NCBI GenBank assembly: GCA_029204225.1
Contig: CM055098.1
Span: forward strand, 49,773,120-49,837,119
Direction: 5' to 3'
From: Diphasiastrum complanatum
Taxonomy: Eukaryota; Streptophyta; Lycopodiopsida; Lycopodiales; Lycopodiaceae
DNA length: 64,000 nt
The notes under the pieces were generated by a model that was not told where the DNA came from, ran no database searches, and was given only the letters and a program-made list of their open reading frames with translations. Position numbers and translations under genes: made by a program. Shown here in pieces: positions 34,141 to 47,548 of this stretch (within the stretch, counting starts at the first letter, position 1; the number at the start of each line of letters is the position of its first letter).

Positions 34141-34500
34141 GTGGGTCACATATCCCAACACTTCATCTTCTTGGACCGGACCAACCCGTTAACCTATATT
34201 AAGGCTGAATTGCGTCCGCCTGCAGTCACCGGTGACCGCCCTTCTGACGACCAGCAGCCTTGGTTATGGGACAGACGCGTTAACCGGGAATTGCCCGCCG
34301 ACCTCGGACTGACCGGCTTGACGTGGATTGGACGGAAATCGTACGACAGTTGTCTAGCTTGGCCGGATACTCGTGGCAAAGACGAAACGCTGGACAACGA
34401 CAGTTGTCCAGTGTTGACACCCTTTATCCGGCGGGTAAAGTGCTTCCGCGGAAAAGCAACAGCAACACGACGTGATGACTTCGTCTAACCGCCGGACAAT
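34141..34500. other. GC-rich island of unknown nature
   Basis: About 360 bases visibly richer in GC and CpG than the flanks, with CGTACGACAG, GACGCGTTAACC and CCGGCGGG. An open frame of 115 codons (34141-34488, +) spans it but shows no family motif. A hairpin CTGGACAA...TTGTCCAG lies at 34390-34411. Confidence 0.4.
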
Positions 34501-34739
34501 AATATGACAATTCCCAACACGCATGAAGATTCACCAACATTCACTAATTCCTTGAGTCTAGGCCCTAGGGGTAGGGAGGAGGGAGAGGCTCATAAAATCC
34601 TCAATCCTCAAGGTGCCTACTAAAAACATTCCTTTTCACACTACCACTTTACATGCATTTGGTCCATGTTAAAAAGTAACCCTCTCGCACTCAAAGATAT
34701 CCCATGTCATAGCACTAGCAATATGTTTTTTTGTGTTTT

Positions 34740-35101
34740 GTATTATGGAATGGGTCGGGCACGGCCATTCTGCCTGGTAAGGATTTTCAAAAAAAAATTA
34801 GGCGAGGCCCAGAGGGGTCGAGCCTGAATCTTTTTGAAAAGCCGAACCGGGAAGAATGGCCTGTGCCCAGCGCTTTCCATTGCGTAATGGATACTTTGAA
34901 AATTTTACATGCTCATTATGAAGCATAATGAGCAGTTTGACTTTTTTCAACCACTCTGACGTTGCCACATGGTAGCCTGGTGGCTGACGCCTGAAGTGCA
35001 GACTGGAATGAGCATCATTTTTTTTTTGAAAAAAACAGATGCCTATTCTGCTTTTTAATTTGTTCAAAAAGTGGGCAAAATCGGCACAAAGTATCCATTA
35101 C
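34740..35101 (+). mobile_element. Fold-back (MITE-like) element, copy 2
   Basis: Starts GTATTATGGAATG and ends GTATCCATTAC, the reverse order of copy 1 at 26110-26435. It shares CGGCCATTCTGCC, GGTCGAGCCTGAA, AGCCGAACCGGGA and TTCCATTGCGTAATGGATAC. Its inner arms are diverged (GGGCACGGCCATTCTG against AGAATGGCCTGTGCCC). Only one copy of the CACGTGG-type block is seen, altered to CCACATGGTAGCC. Non-coding. Confidence 0.7.
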
Positions 35102-37545
<2,444 letters not shown>

Positions 37546-38362
37546 CTAACCTTGGAATCCCTGAAGGGCCACTTTGTATGTTTCTACTTTCTTGAACAAA
37601 TACGCGATCTCTGTCAGAGTGACCGGATGATCTAGTATTTGTGTCTGAAGATACACATCACGCTCAAGGGTGGTCACATTCAATTCACCTTGAAGACGTG
37701 TGCGATCTTGCTCTGCCATCTGCAATTGACCCTTCAGTAGTTGCACATGTTGTTTTGCATCATGTACGGCCTTATCCGCCTGATCATGTGCAATTGTCAG
37801 GGCATTTTGTAGGGAGCTGACATATACTTCAAGGCGATCAGCATGTTGCTGGGCCATCTTCTTTTCAGTTTCAGATTTGTCTTCATACTGCTTGGCAATC
37901 TTCAAGTCTCGATCCAGCTGGACAATCTTCTGGCTGATGAGTGTGTTGTCTGATCCCAGATCGGAAATTCTCTGCTCCATTTCTTTTTTCTTGTCAAGCA
38001 TAGACTGGATCACTTGCGGAAGGCTTGAAACCAAACCGAGAGCATCACTAGAATCTACTGTCATGGAGGCGACAGTAGCAGGAGGACCTGATGGTACTGT
38101 CCTTGGTTGGCGTAATAGATGTCGGTACATCTTCCTCTTCAAAAATGTCTTCTTCCTCAAAACCCTTAGGCACGGTGGCATCGAACTGCTTCGGTGATTT
38201 CACAGCGTGGTCGACCCGAAGTGCGGCTGTTACTTCTGTACCTGTAACAACAACCTATAACTCGTTGGCGAGTAGCAAGGTCTTCATCTTGAATTTCCAC
38301 AAATGATAATTGGATCCATTCAGCATGTCTGCAGTAAGACCAGCTTTACTTTGAGAATCCAT
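37546..38362 (-). pseudogene. Copia-E gag head joined to a coiled-coil ORF
   Basis: Starts at 38362-38360 with MDSQSKAGLTADMLNGSNYH, then LWKFKMKTLLLANEL and a stop. The head belongs to the Copia-C family. Within about 60 codons the text changes to unrelated acidic sequence (KSPKQFDATVPKGFEEEDIF), then after a frame change VASMTVDSSDALGLVSSL. A long coiled coil follows: MLDKKKEMEQRISDLGSDNT, ISQKIVQLDRDLKIAKQYED, HADRLEVYVSSLQNALTIAH and HVQLLKGQLQMAEQDRTRLQ. The last part matches 16188-16330. The stop at 37546 comes from flanking sequence. I infer a chimera of a Copia leader and another element's coiled-coil ORF. Confidence 0.7.
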
Positions 38363-38560
38363 CTGGAACTTAGTCTGTCGATTGTATCGATGATGGTAAG
38401 ATGTAGTAATGCCAACAACGGGAAATCAATTCTTTGATACTAAAAAGTTGAAAGGAACTGAAGAGTATAATATCAATTTGATATCGCGAAAGATATCAAG
38501 TATTAGAGCTTTCGCTCTAATACCGAAATAGTATTATGCCTTGATAGAGATCACAAATAT

Positions 38561-38716
38561 GATACCATGGCGGTTCAGATAAAGGAAATAGTGATCTAGC
38601 ACTGATACTTTGATAGAAGCTCTGATACCATGTCGGTATCAGATAAAGAAGTAGTGATCTGGCTCTAATACCATGTCAGAATCAGATAAAGAAGTAGTGA
38701 TCTGACTCTGATACCA
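38561..38716 (-). repeat. Tandem copies of a primer-binding-site unit, Copia-E leader
   Basis: GATACCATG recurs at 38561, 38624, 38667 (first base A) and 38710, the last two steps being exactly 43 bp. Each unit also carries TCAGATAAAGAAGTAGTGATCT or a variant. On the minus strand each unit presents TGGTATCAGAG or a near match; the one at the LTR edge (38717) is the functional position. Confidence 0.85.
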
Positions 38717-39261
38717 TGTCGAAAAGAGGTGTGTAAAAGATAGGTCGAACTCGAAAAGAAACGAACTCGAATGAAAATAATTCGAACGACAAGAAAGAAA
38801 ACTTATTGTGCACAGCGAAATAAACTATCTTCCTCTTTCACAATGCATGACTATGCCTATCAAAAGCGATGAAAATCACATTCAATCTTTAGCAACTAAC
38901 TTTGAAATCGCTAGATACTAAGTAATTATGTAGCTAAACATAAAGCATCGAAAAACGTCAAACCAATAATTTGCCACAAATCACTAGACAAATAATTAGT
39001 CGCGAAGAACTACAAAAACGCATACATTATGAGACGAAACTGAACGCAATAAAAGATAGTATTGATTCAGTATGAAAACAAAACAGAAGTAAATAAGTTC
39101 AATAAGTTGCGGATCGAAGTGGCGTACTCTATGCTATCTCTGAACGGCTAAAATGAAAGTTTGAATTAAGTGCAATGCTGATAAGCAGTAGCACAATAGC
39201 AATTCCTAAAACAATTCTAAGAAGTGAGTTACAATGCTTAGGAGTGTTCAAGCTCGAAGGC

Positions 39262-39386
<125 letters not shown>

Positions 39387-39495
39387 AACTATTCAAATGC
39401 TTGCTAAACTTTTTCATTTGCTTGATAATGAGATATATGAACAGCTGATTTATACTAAGTAATTAGGTCGTCAAATGTGATTGCCAATTAGCTGG

Positions 39496-39624
39496 TGTCC
39501 GCTGGCATTCATCCAATTCCTTCTCAGAAATTGGATGTTGTCCGCTGACACTCATCCAGTTCCTTCTCAGAAATTGATTGGTGTCCGCTGGCATTCATCC
39601 AGTTCCTTCTCAGAAATTGATTGG
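39496..39624. repeat. 43-bp tandem repeat, three units
   Basis: TGTCCGCTGGCATTCATCC units start at 39496, 39539 and 39582, each ending TTCTCAGAAATTG. Period exactly 43 bp, few differences. Lies inside the Copia-E LTR. Confidence 0.9.
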
Positions 39625-40319
39625 CCGTAAATAGTTTGTCTGCATAAATGAACCAAAATTGTCACTTTGTAGAAATGAACTAAAACTGCCACAGGCGACA
39701 ATGTCGCAAAAAGCAACAGTGTCAGCTTTTTGCAAAAAACCCGACAGTGACCTTAAAATCCCATTTAGGATAGCCCCACACTTTGCCAAAGTCATTTCCT
39801 TGACATTTGAGGCACTTTGGAAAAAGCGAAAAATGCAATTCTGCATATTTTCTCGTAAATCTTGACAGACGACAGTGTCACTAAAATGAGAAAAAGGGGA
39901 CACTATAATTTTACTCGTAATTCTTGACAGGCGAAAATGCGACACTGTTGTCAAACTCCGTGTAATTCTGCAGACTGTGTAAAAACACTTGTAAATCTGC
40001 AAACTGTGTAAAGACACGAGAAAATCTGTAGAACTGGATAACCAATGGACGAGGATTAAAACTGATTAGTCGATTAGTAAGAAGGAGAATATTCCAACAT
40101 GTACAACTATATATAACAGATCCATGACTCATCAATGAGTTTGGTTTCCCTCCATAACAAAAATCCTAGCATTAATGTGGACTAGATTCAAATGTCTCCA
40201 AATTCAAACTTGAATCTCCAAAACTCGTGTACTACACTTTCCCACACTTTCAAAAGGTGTTTATTCAAATGCTTTTAGACTAATATAACTTTGAAAAGTC
40301 AAACTCTAAGTCTAATATG

Positions 40320-40738
40320 AAAATTGGCCTCAATTGCCAAATATACAAATATGACCAAACTAGCAAAACTAGTTGAAATTTCTCACAAGTTCTATGTCCC
40401 ATCCTTATGTCTGGCCTATGATCTGCATTTAGATTCCAAACAAATTTTAGCCAACTGCTTATTCCATCTTGACAGGCTCTATAAAACTCATACTATCAGT
40501 GTCCATGCACAACAGGTTCACAAGCATAGATAAAAAGTTGGCATGATCGTTTAATTAAGCTCAAGGAGTTTAAAGAGGGGTATAAGGTTCTCCTATAACA
40601 AGCTAAGGCACAGAAAGGAAAATTGAAATCCACAGGGCAAGGGCCATATATTATTGATCAAATCTTTTCTTCAAGATATGCCCGTCTTAAAATACTAGAA
40701 GGCATCTTGTTAGATTCTGTAGTAAATGGTAGTCGACT
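40320..40738 (+). pseudogene. Gypsy-E integrase C-terminus relic
   Basis: Plus strand, several stops. Readable pieces VPSLCLAYDLHLDSKQ, LANCLFHLDRLYKT, SVHAQQVHKHR, LLQAKAQKGKLKSTGQGPYI (one stop ignored) and LLDSVVNGSRL match the minus-strand Gypsy-F integrase end (IPSLRVAYNLELDTHQ, HAQQVHKRQ, GPYVIKKIF, VVNGSQL). Homology breaks directly after NGSRL at 40738, where TGTTGGAAG, the outer end of the Gypsy-F LTR, begins. Confidence 0.8.
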
Positions 40739-41546
40739 GTTGGAAGTATTTCTAGTGTGTGCGATGGCTAGATCTACTTACGGGTGTAGCATAGGGATGT
40801 AGAGATTCGTCCACTTTTTAAGTTTTTACAACAAGCTTCAACGGAAATACGGAAAGAATCAACGGGGATGAGAGCACTAAGGCTTACCCAACTAGTGCCC
40901 GAAACGGAAATAAAGCTAATTAGAAACAATAATAAAAATCCTTTCTAAGGCAAACCCAACTAGCAAGGTTGCTAAACTAAGACCTAGATCAACACCCAGA
41001 GGGTTTGAAAGATAAGTTGCGGCTAACTAAATAAACCAATAAAAACATGCCACAATAAGCCAATGAAAGGAGGCAAGAGGAGGCATGAGCACCTTTCCTC
41101 AAGCTATGCACCTTCCAATGGGAACACAAAGAAATAGAATGATAATCTCAAAGAGAGAGCAATTAAGCATAATCTCAGAGTGTTGTTTACAAGGCAAATA
41201 CCTCTCCTTTTATGGCAAGGAGGGTCTTCCATAAGTATCTACTAGCTTATGGGACTAATCTGTTTCTAGCCTTTCTAGAACTTCTAACTTAGGATTTAGA
41301 ACTTCAAAGTTTCTTAACTTGGAAAAACTTAAGATAAAATATTTGTAATCTTAAGTTTCCTAAGCCTAAGTTCTAAATCTAAGTTAAGCTATTTTATTAT
41401 TATTTAAGCTTCTACGCATGGGCTTACAAAACACATGCCATGGTTGAAGTTTATTGACATATATTCATACATGGACTCACAAAACACATGCCACGGAGTT
41501 TTATTTCTTTCTTTTTATTTTCGTTGTGTTAGCACAGTTGCTAACA
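40739..41546 (-). repeat. Gypsy-F 3' LTR
   Basis: 808 bp. On the minus strand it starts TGTTAGCAACTG directly after a purine tract. It ends CTTCCAACA at the point where Gypsy-E integrase homology breaks, which supports 40739 as an insertion boundary. CCATAAAAGGAG (minus, near 41205-41216) is a plausible TATA box. No second LTR copy lies in the window. Confidence 0.65.
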
Positions 41547-41560
41547 TTATCCCCCTCCTT
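41547..41560 (-). promoter_or_regulatory. Gypsy-F polypurine tract
   Basis: The minus strand reads AAGGAGGGGGATAA directly before the LTR start TGTTAGC. The stop codon of the upstream ORF (CAA TAA GGA) overlaps its first bases. Confidence 0.75.
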
Positions 41561-44500
41561 ATTGGATTGGTGGTCCCACACCAATCGACGCCTTTTCGTC
41601 CTGGATCTTTTGTGCTTCTTGGAGGCAAGTCTGTTGCTGTCGGGAGTGGTAGATTGTCGTGCTGATGCCCTCCATCATTTGCCACCGTAATTTGTTCAGG
41701 AAGGGCATGGGTTTGTAATAATAGAGCATACCTTGTAGAAAGTTATGGGTTTTCCATAGCTCCACCATATCAACGTGCAGGGCTGAAGTGAGTGCAGCAC
41801 GATAATAGAACCTTGCTACGCTGATATGGTCGTCTTGCGTTCGCAGGGGTTTATTGATATCAAGGGTGATTGGGGGTAGCCCTCGATCCCAAAAACCTCT
41901 AAGTTCTGCCAGAAATGCCACCAGGCCACAATTATCCGCAAAATATCTGACGTCGCGATCAGGATTGCCATGGTGCTTCTGGTAGAATACTCGACAGTTG
42001 GTGACCATGTCTTCGGCTAAGTTGCCGATATCGACACTTGTGAGCTTGGGCCAAAATATTCTATTCTTGACCTTAGTGGCAGGAAACGGTTCTCGCCTCG
42101 CTATTGGATAGTAATAAGGATTTGTGCGCATGTAGGAGGGAGCTTCGATATACCGTGCCATTGAGGTCTTACTCTGCAAGAAGAGCTGATGATGCTAGAG
42201 AGGTTGTGGATCCAGGAGTTTGACTGCTTCTTTATGTGTTTGACACTGGTCTAGATCTGGTAGTATGTAGCCACCTCGCTCTTTGGTTGTTGGATATTTC
42301 TTGGCAAACTCCTGAGAGGCGCGCAACTCCTTGTTCGGTTCTATGGGCATGATTCTGTGTCGGATGGTTGGTGCTTTAGAGGCAATCTCGTGTTGAATCT
42401 GGGGGTCGGATTCAGGAGAGAGAGGAGGCGAGGGATTAGTTTCATCAATTCTTTGTGACTCAAGAGAAAATTGTCGTGGAATGAATGGGGGGTTAGTGGT
42501 GTCGAGAGGGTTAGAAGTGGTGGAAGAAAAAAGATAACGTTGGGAGCTAGTAACCGCAGAGCCTGATGGATTGGTTGGTGCTTGAGCTCCTTGCCCCAGG
42601 GGTTGGCCTTGAAAAGAGGAGCCTTGAGTTGCAGGATCAGGCTGCTGGAATGCTGCTCCATCTCCACCATCTGGTCCATCAAAGTGGTGTCCCGAATCAT
42701 GGAATTGGGCATGCTCTGCATGAACCGATGGTGTCGACTGGACAACGACCTTTAAGCATTCTTCCAGGGTGGCTATGTGCTGGTTCAAGGCCTCGACGGA
42801 AGCAAGGTATGATTGTTGTAGTTCTGAGTACTGCTCCATCGTGGCTTTCAACTTTTGGGCCAACATTTAATAGGCCACCACTAGAATGGTAGTTCCCTAA
42901 GGAATAGCTAGTGGTGCGAAGTTGTTGAAGTCCACCAATTCCAACTGTTCCTTCATAGCGGAATGTGCGGCTTGTGCATCTGCTACAGCCTCATCTCTTT
43001 CGGCTTTGAGGTTATCGATGGTATGCTGCATATTGGATACCTTCAGTTGGAGCTGGTTCTGGAGGTGGAGTAGCATTTGCTGTTGTTGCTGACTATAATT
43101 TGTGAGGTTCTAGATCTGCAGTTGTTGTTGTTTGTTTTCCTCCTCCAGACTTGCTTTTTCTTTTTGAAGGTCCGCCATAGCACCATCGTCGAATTGCCGC
43201 ATAGTATATTCTCCCCCCAGGGTGTCGATTAGATTGTATTGAAGCTATTCACCAACCATACCGCTTTTGGGGCTACAAGGGGTAACTGCTCCCAACGACC
43301 AATATCAGGGAGGGTGTGTGTGTAGTTAGAATACGACATTGGGTTAAAGGGTAGAAAATCAGGAGCAGGGTTAGATGGAGATGTATAAAAGGCAGGTGGA
43401 GGTGATTGAGGGTTGATGGGTGAAAGAGGTGGAGAAATACTGCATGGCGGAGATGCGTTGATTGGATTAGTGGTGATGGCAGTTAATGAAGTGCGGTGAG
43501 TAATTGTAATGCAAAATCATCTACGCTGACTATGGAGTCAAGTAGGGTGGAGATTTGTACAGGTGAGGGCTTTAGTGGAATTGGGAAAGTGAAGCCCGTG
43601 TTGAGAGTTAGTGAGGGTGTGGAGGTAGCATTAAATGGTGGGGGTGGTGGTGGGAGTGTGAGAGCAAGTGATGGAGAGGAGGTTGCCTATGTGGACGGAA
43701 CCACACCCATAGAATCAGAGCCCGAAGTGTCTACCACCACTGAGCTGCCTGCTGCTGCCGCTACTGCTTGTCTGTGTTGCTGGGCTTGGTGAAGTAAGGC
43801 CGCCTGCTGCTCTAGGACCTCCTTTGGGACCTGAGAGGGTTTAAGGCTCCCTCCGGATTTAGCATACTCCGTCCGGATGTCACTAGATAGAATGTCATGA
43901 GGGACATCGGCTCCTGTGCTGATCGTCTTTCCTTTCTGCTTCTTAGTAGGTGGGGTTGGTGAGACCAGTTCTACTGTCGGTTGGGGGGTGGCTCGCTTTT
44001 TTGTGCTTGGATAGAGATCATAGCTCCTTGATGGCAGCAGTCGCCCTAGACCTCAAGTGTTTGGTGACCAACATGTGGAGGAGATACCCACATTTGCTAG
44101 TTGGTTTTCTAGCTTCCAGAGCTCCACACAGCTTCTCTGCTACCTTCTCAGCCCACTTGTAAAATTTTAAGTGGGATCGTCCATGGTGAGGGTCAAAGAA
44201 AAGAGGTCGCTCGGTGGTATGCGATCCATCTTGGCGGTATGCACTTCGACCATGGTGACAAAGATTTCTAAGGCGACTCGTAGATGGGAATCCGTGATGA
44301 GGCATATGGCGATCTCGTCATTGGTTTGGGCAATGGTTTGGTCTTCCTCTGTCAAAAACTTGGTAAAGTATTTGGCATCATAGCTGGTGCCCTTGCCATG
44401 GATTGTCTCTCCGAGATTAGGGAAGCCAAGGTTCTGGAGATCCCCCAGAGAGACGTTGATGATGGTATAGCTGCCACTCTTAGATGTAAGCCTGAAAGTT

Positions 44501-44717
44501 TGAAATTCATCCGAATAGGTGGAGTAGGCCGCTCGGATGAGGCTCTCGCTCTACTGGTCCTAGAAAAGAGTCAGATCAAAGCCAAGGCTTGTGAGGACAT
44601 CATTGGCCAGGGTGAGCTGCTTGGCATAATTCTTGATACAGATCAAAAAATATCCCCTGAATAAGGACGAGGGGATTTACGGCAATGCAAACTGAGCGAG
44701 AAATCGCGGGAGGCCAT
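41559..44717 (-). pseudogene. Gypsy-F third ORF: coiled-coil, proline-rich protein of unknown function
   Basis: Minus-strand relic of about 1050 codons with several frame changes (for example near 44640, 44165) and stops (near 43125, 42870, 42195). Likely start MASRDFSLSLHC at 44717. The first 200 residues look globular: NVSLGDLQNLGFPN, GKGTSYDAKYFTKFLTEED, MDRIPPSDLFSLTLTMDDP and YKWAEKVAEKLCGALEARK. A Pro/Ser/Ala-rich linker with a KKQKGK patch follows, then coiled coil (ADLQKEKASLEEENKQQQLQ, NMQHTIDNLKAERDEAVADA), the motif LVDFNNFAPLAIP and more coiled coil. After that come a second proline-rich stretch, KYPTTKERGGYILPDLDQCQ, and a C-terminal domain (RREPFPATKVKNRIFWPKL, RDVRYFADNCGLVAFLAELR, HVDMVELWKTHNFLQGMLYY). 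No enzymatic motif. It ends on the polypurine tract, so it belongs to the retroelement. A plant transposon protein of the Transposase_32 type is a guess for the N-terminal part. Confidence 0.6.
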
Positions 44718-45404
44718 GATAGCAATGATTTTAGATTTCTCTGAGAATTTTGACAATTTTGAAAAATTTTGGCATGAACTCGAGAGCAGCAATCTAAAAT
44801 GAATTCGTGGAGAGAAGGGTGGAGGTCTATATATAGACTTTTTTTGACAAGAATTCCCAACTTTACTCAGAAATCGTCCTCAGTGTCCACGATCTGGTAA
44901 TGATGGTCACAAATTTTGAGGCAACGTTCTGAGTGTCTGCGAATTCTTGTAAGTGATTTTTTTATGCCAAAAGAGAAAAAACGTTTGACAGTGCAAAACT
45001 TTGTTTGATCAGAATTTGCAGAGATAGCAAAGAAATTGTGGGAATCATTTGGAGCTCCAACGAATTGCTGCGAATTCTGATAGTGGATATCTGATGAGAA
45101 AAACTACCTTTTTCTATTTTTGAAATTTTTTGTCTCTGAGACAGAATTCGTGGAGGCCAAAAATGAATCGTGCACTGTAAAAAAGGGGTCATGCAAATTC
45201 TATCTGAGATGGTGTGAAACAATTCTATTTGACACTAATGGCTTTTGTCTTAGAGAAAACTGATGGTATACCTGATCTGATAGTATCTTGATGGTTTGAA
45301 CAAGAAAGCATAGCAAAAAATTTGTTGAAAAGGCAGACAAACAATAAAAAAAAATAAAGAAAAACAGTAGGAAATAAAACAACTAATACATATCAAGATA
45401 AAAA
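44718..45404 (-). other. Gypsy-F spacer between integrase and third ORF
   Basis: About 690 bases. Near 45404 the minus strand continues the integrase frame across the Copia-F target site (EPYF then YLDMY and stop). The rest shows no firm coding sequence; a short open frame at 45222-44962 is unexplained. Confidence 0.5.
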
Positions 45405-46105
45405 TGTGAAAGTACTGTACTTTAGGACCATAAATGGATCTACAAAATATCCACAAGAGTGATTGGATGCTTGCTTAACAATCTATCAAAAAACTAGACA
45501 CAAAAAAGTTGATCTAGATTGGCAATTTGACAAACAACAAGCATTAACAATCAAAAGCATTGATAAACATTGAAATCCGAGCCCACACGTGTGTACTACA
45601 GGCTGTAGTACGGCCTTCAACCTGAGAAACAAGTAGAAATTGATTTGGTTTCATTTGGATCACAAAAACTCAATGTACATAGTGAACTAGCTTGAGATTG
45701 CCAATGAGCTCCAAAAATTTTCTTTCTTCTCACTATGGAGAGAGGGAATACATAGCAAATTCGACTTCCTTCTTGAAGTTAGGTGGATTTCCAGCATGTA
45801 ATAAGGAAGTTAACTCACTCTCCTTGACCTAAAATAAAACCCTAGTCTATTTCCTAGAATTATGCTTGGTAGGTAGTTAGTTGGTCAAATTTTCACCTTA
45901 AACTTAGGTGTAGGTCCTATAAAGTAGGGATGACCACCAAATCGACATGACCAACTCTCTTGACTTGACCTAACCTACATTAGGATGGGTTTCCCATGTG
46001 GCATCATGGCCTCACATGTGTGGGACCCACTTGTGTACACAATTTACACTATTCTACATGGTTTTTGATCAAGCTAGATTTGTCAATTTTTGGCAATTCT
46101 TCACA
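45405..46105 (-). repeat. Copia-F 3' LTR
   Basis: 701 bp, TGTGAA...TTCACA. It contains the palindrome CACACGTGTG followed by the hairpin GTACTACAGGCTGTAGTAC. On the minus strand a purine-rich tract (AATTTGAGGAGGAG, 46106-46119) abuts it. Confidence 0.95.
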
Positions 46106-46315
46106 CTCCTCCTCAAATTTAGCTTGATCTATTTACAACTCTCTTGATAGATGAATGAAAGCTTTTAGAAGTGTCTAAAAAATCCAGCTACAAACAAGGA
46201 ACTTTTGAGACTCCAATGGAGAATGATGTCCATAAAGGATCTTTCACCACCTCTTAGAGGATCCCTTACAAGATGTTCCATAAATGTGTCTATATACATG
46301 TAGCACACTTCAAAA

Positions 46316-47548
46316 CTAAACATCATGCCAAGCCATGGATTCCAAGGCATTTTGTGCACTTGAAGATACATCAATTAAAATATTAAGTGCATAAATAATG
46401 TTGCCAAAGACAACTTGTCTTGCTTGATCCATTTGATTGAGCCTAGATGGCTCCATCTTGATACTCAAGGTTCTCCTTGGAGTCCTCGGGTCTTGAGCTT
46501 GATCCTCCACTTGACTTGACTCCAAAACATCAATGAATTGAATAATGTGTTGATCCAAAGGTGCTTCTTCAAGTTTACAAATCTTCCACTCTCGAAAGAT
46601 CACATTTCCACCATTGACAAATTCTTTGGTTGAAAACAAGTAGATTCTACAATCTCTACTTGAAGAGCAAAACACGACCATTATTCCTATCATTGAAATA
46701 GGATAACCTTTGGTCCTTACATTGGAATGATCATGCACAAAGCATGTGGACACAAAGATTTTCAAAGCAAATGATGTTTCATCTTTTATGACTCTATTCA
46801 AACTATTACAAAAATAGTTATCCAATGAAATTGCTTTATCAACAACAAATGTAGATTTCAAAGCATCCCATTTCATTGTCTTGTCATACAAAGTAATAAA
46901 CACCATGGATCTTAAAGGTAAGAAACAAGTCACCTCATGTCTACTAATACTTTCCAAAAAGTATTCAAAGATAGTAGACTCTCCAATGCTCACCACCCTT
47001 GCAAGATGCACACTTGAATGGACAATTTGCATGCAATTTGATGACTCGGCCATTGTCATTGAGGACTCTTTTGGAACTCTCATGCTTTGAGGCTGATCCT
47101 CAAGATCTTCCTCCTTTTGATGCTCCTCCTCAATGCAAGCAAGATCACACTTTGCCAAGATCTCCTCTTGAGTGATCTCCTCCTTCGTCAAGCTCATTCT
47201 TTCAAAAGCAACACTAGCTTCCAACTTAAACAATCTTCCATGTTTAAATCCCTTTGCAATGCAAACATCATTCTTCAAGATGAAGCAAACACCATGCTTA
47301 AAGTGGACATCCAAACCACTCTCTAAGAGTAGACCAACACTAAGCATATTCTTGGTGATTGATGGTACATAAAGGACATTTTCTAGATCCATGCATTTTG
47401 AGGATTCTAGATACAAAGAAATGGTGCCAACACCATCTATCCTACACTCTTCATCATTTGCAGTAAAGACAAACTTTTTTAGCATCATTGAATGAGTGTA
47501 AGGTTGAGAAAAAGTCCTTTTCACAAGACATGTGGGAGCTAGCCCCAC
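46316..47548 (-). pseudogene. Copia-F residual pol frame
   Basis: An open frame of up to 410 codons, offset by one base from gag at an A6 run (near 47478). It begins inside the protease (FVFTANDEECRIDGVGTISL, LENVLYVPSITKNMLSVG) and pre-integrase (FKHGRLFKLEASVAFERM). Then it skips the integrase core. Pieces of a shortened integrase C-terminus follow: SNVRTKGYPISMIGIMVV, CSSSRDCRIYLFSTKEFV and GGNVIFREWK. It ends with an RT-entry-like MEPSRLNQMDQARQVV. No catalytic integrase or RT residues remain. It keeps a long open frame in spite of the large internal losses. In Copia-H the equivalent junction is in one frame, so the offset is most likely a one-base indel. Confidence 0.75.

Noticed and set aside
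43496-44664. Plus-strand open frames of 70-126 codons
   Set aside because: They lie antisense to the Gypsy-F third ORF, whose minus-strand reading has coherent domains and a homologue at 51.7 kb.
47454-47500. Programmed ribosomal frameshift in Copia-F
   Set aside because: GCTAAAAAAGTT does not give a canonical -1 heptamer in the gag frame and needs a +1 change; a one-base indel in the A-run is simpler.
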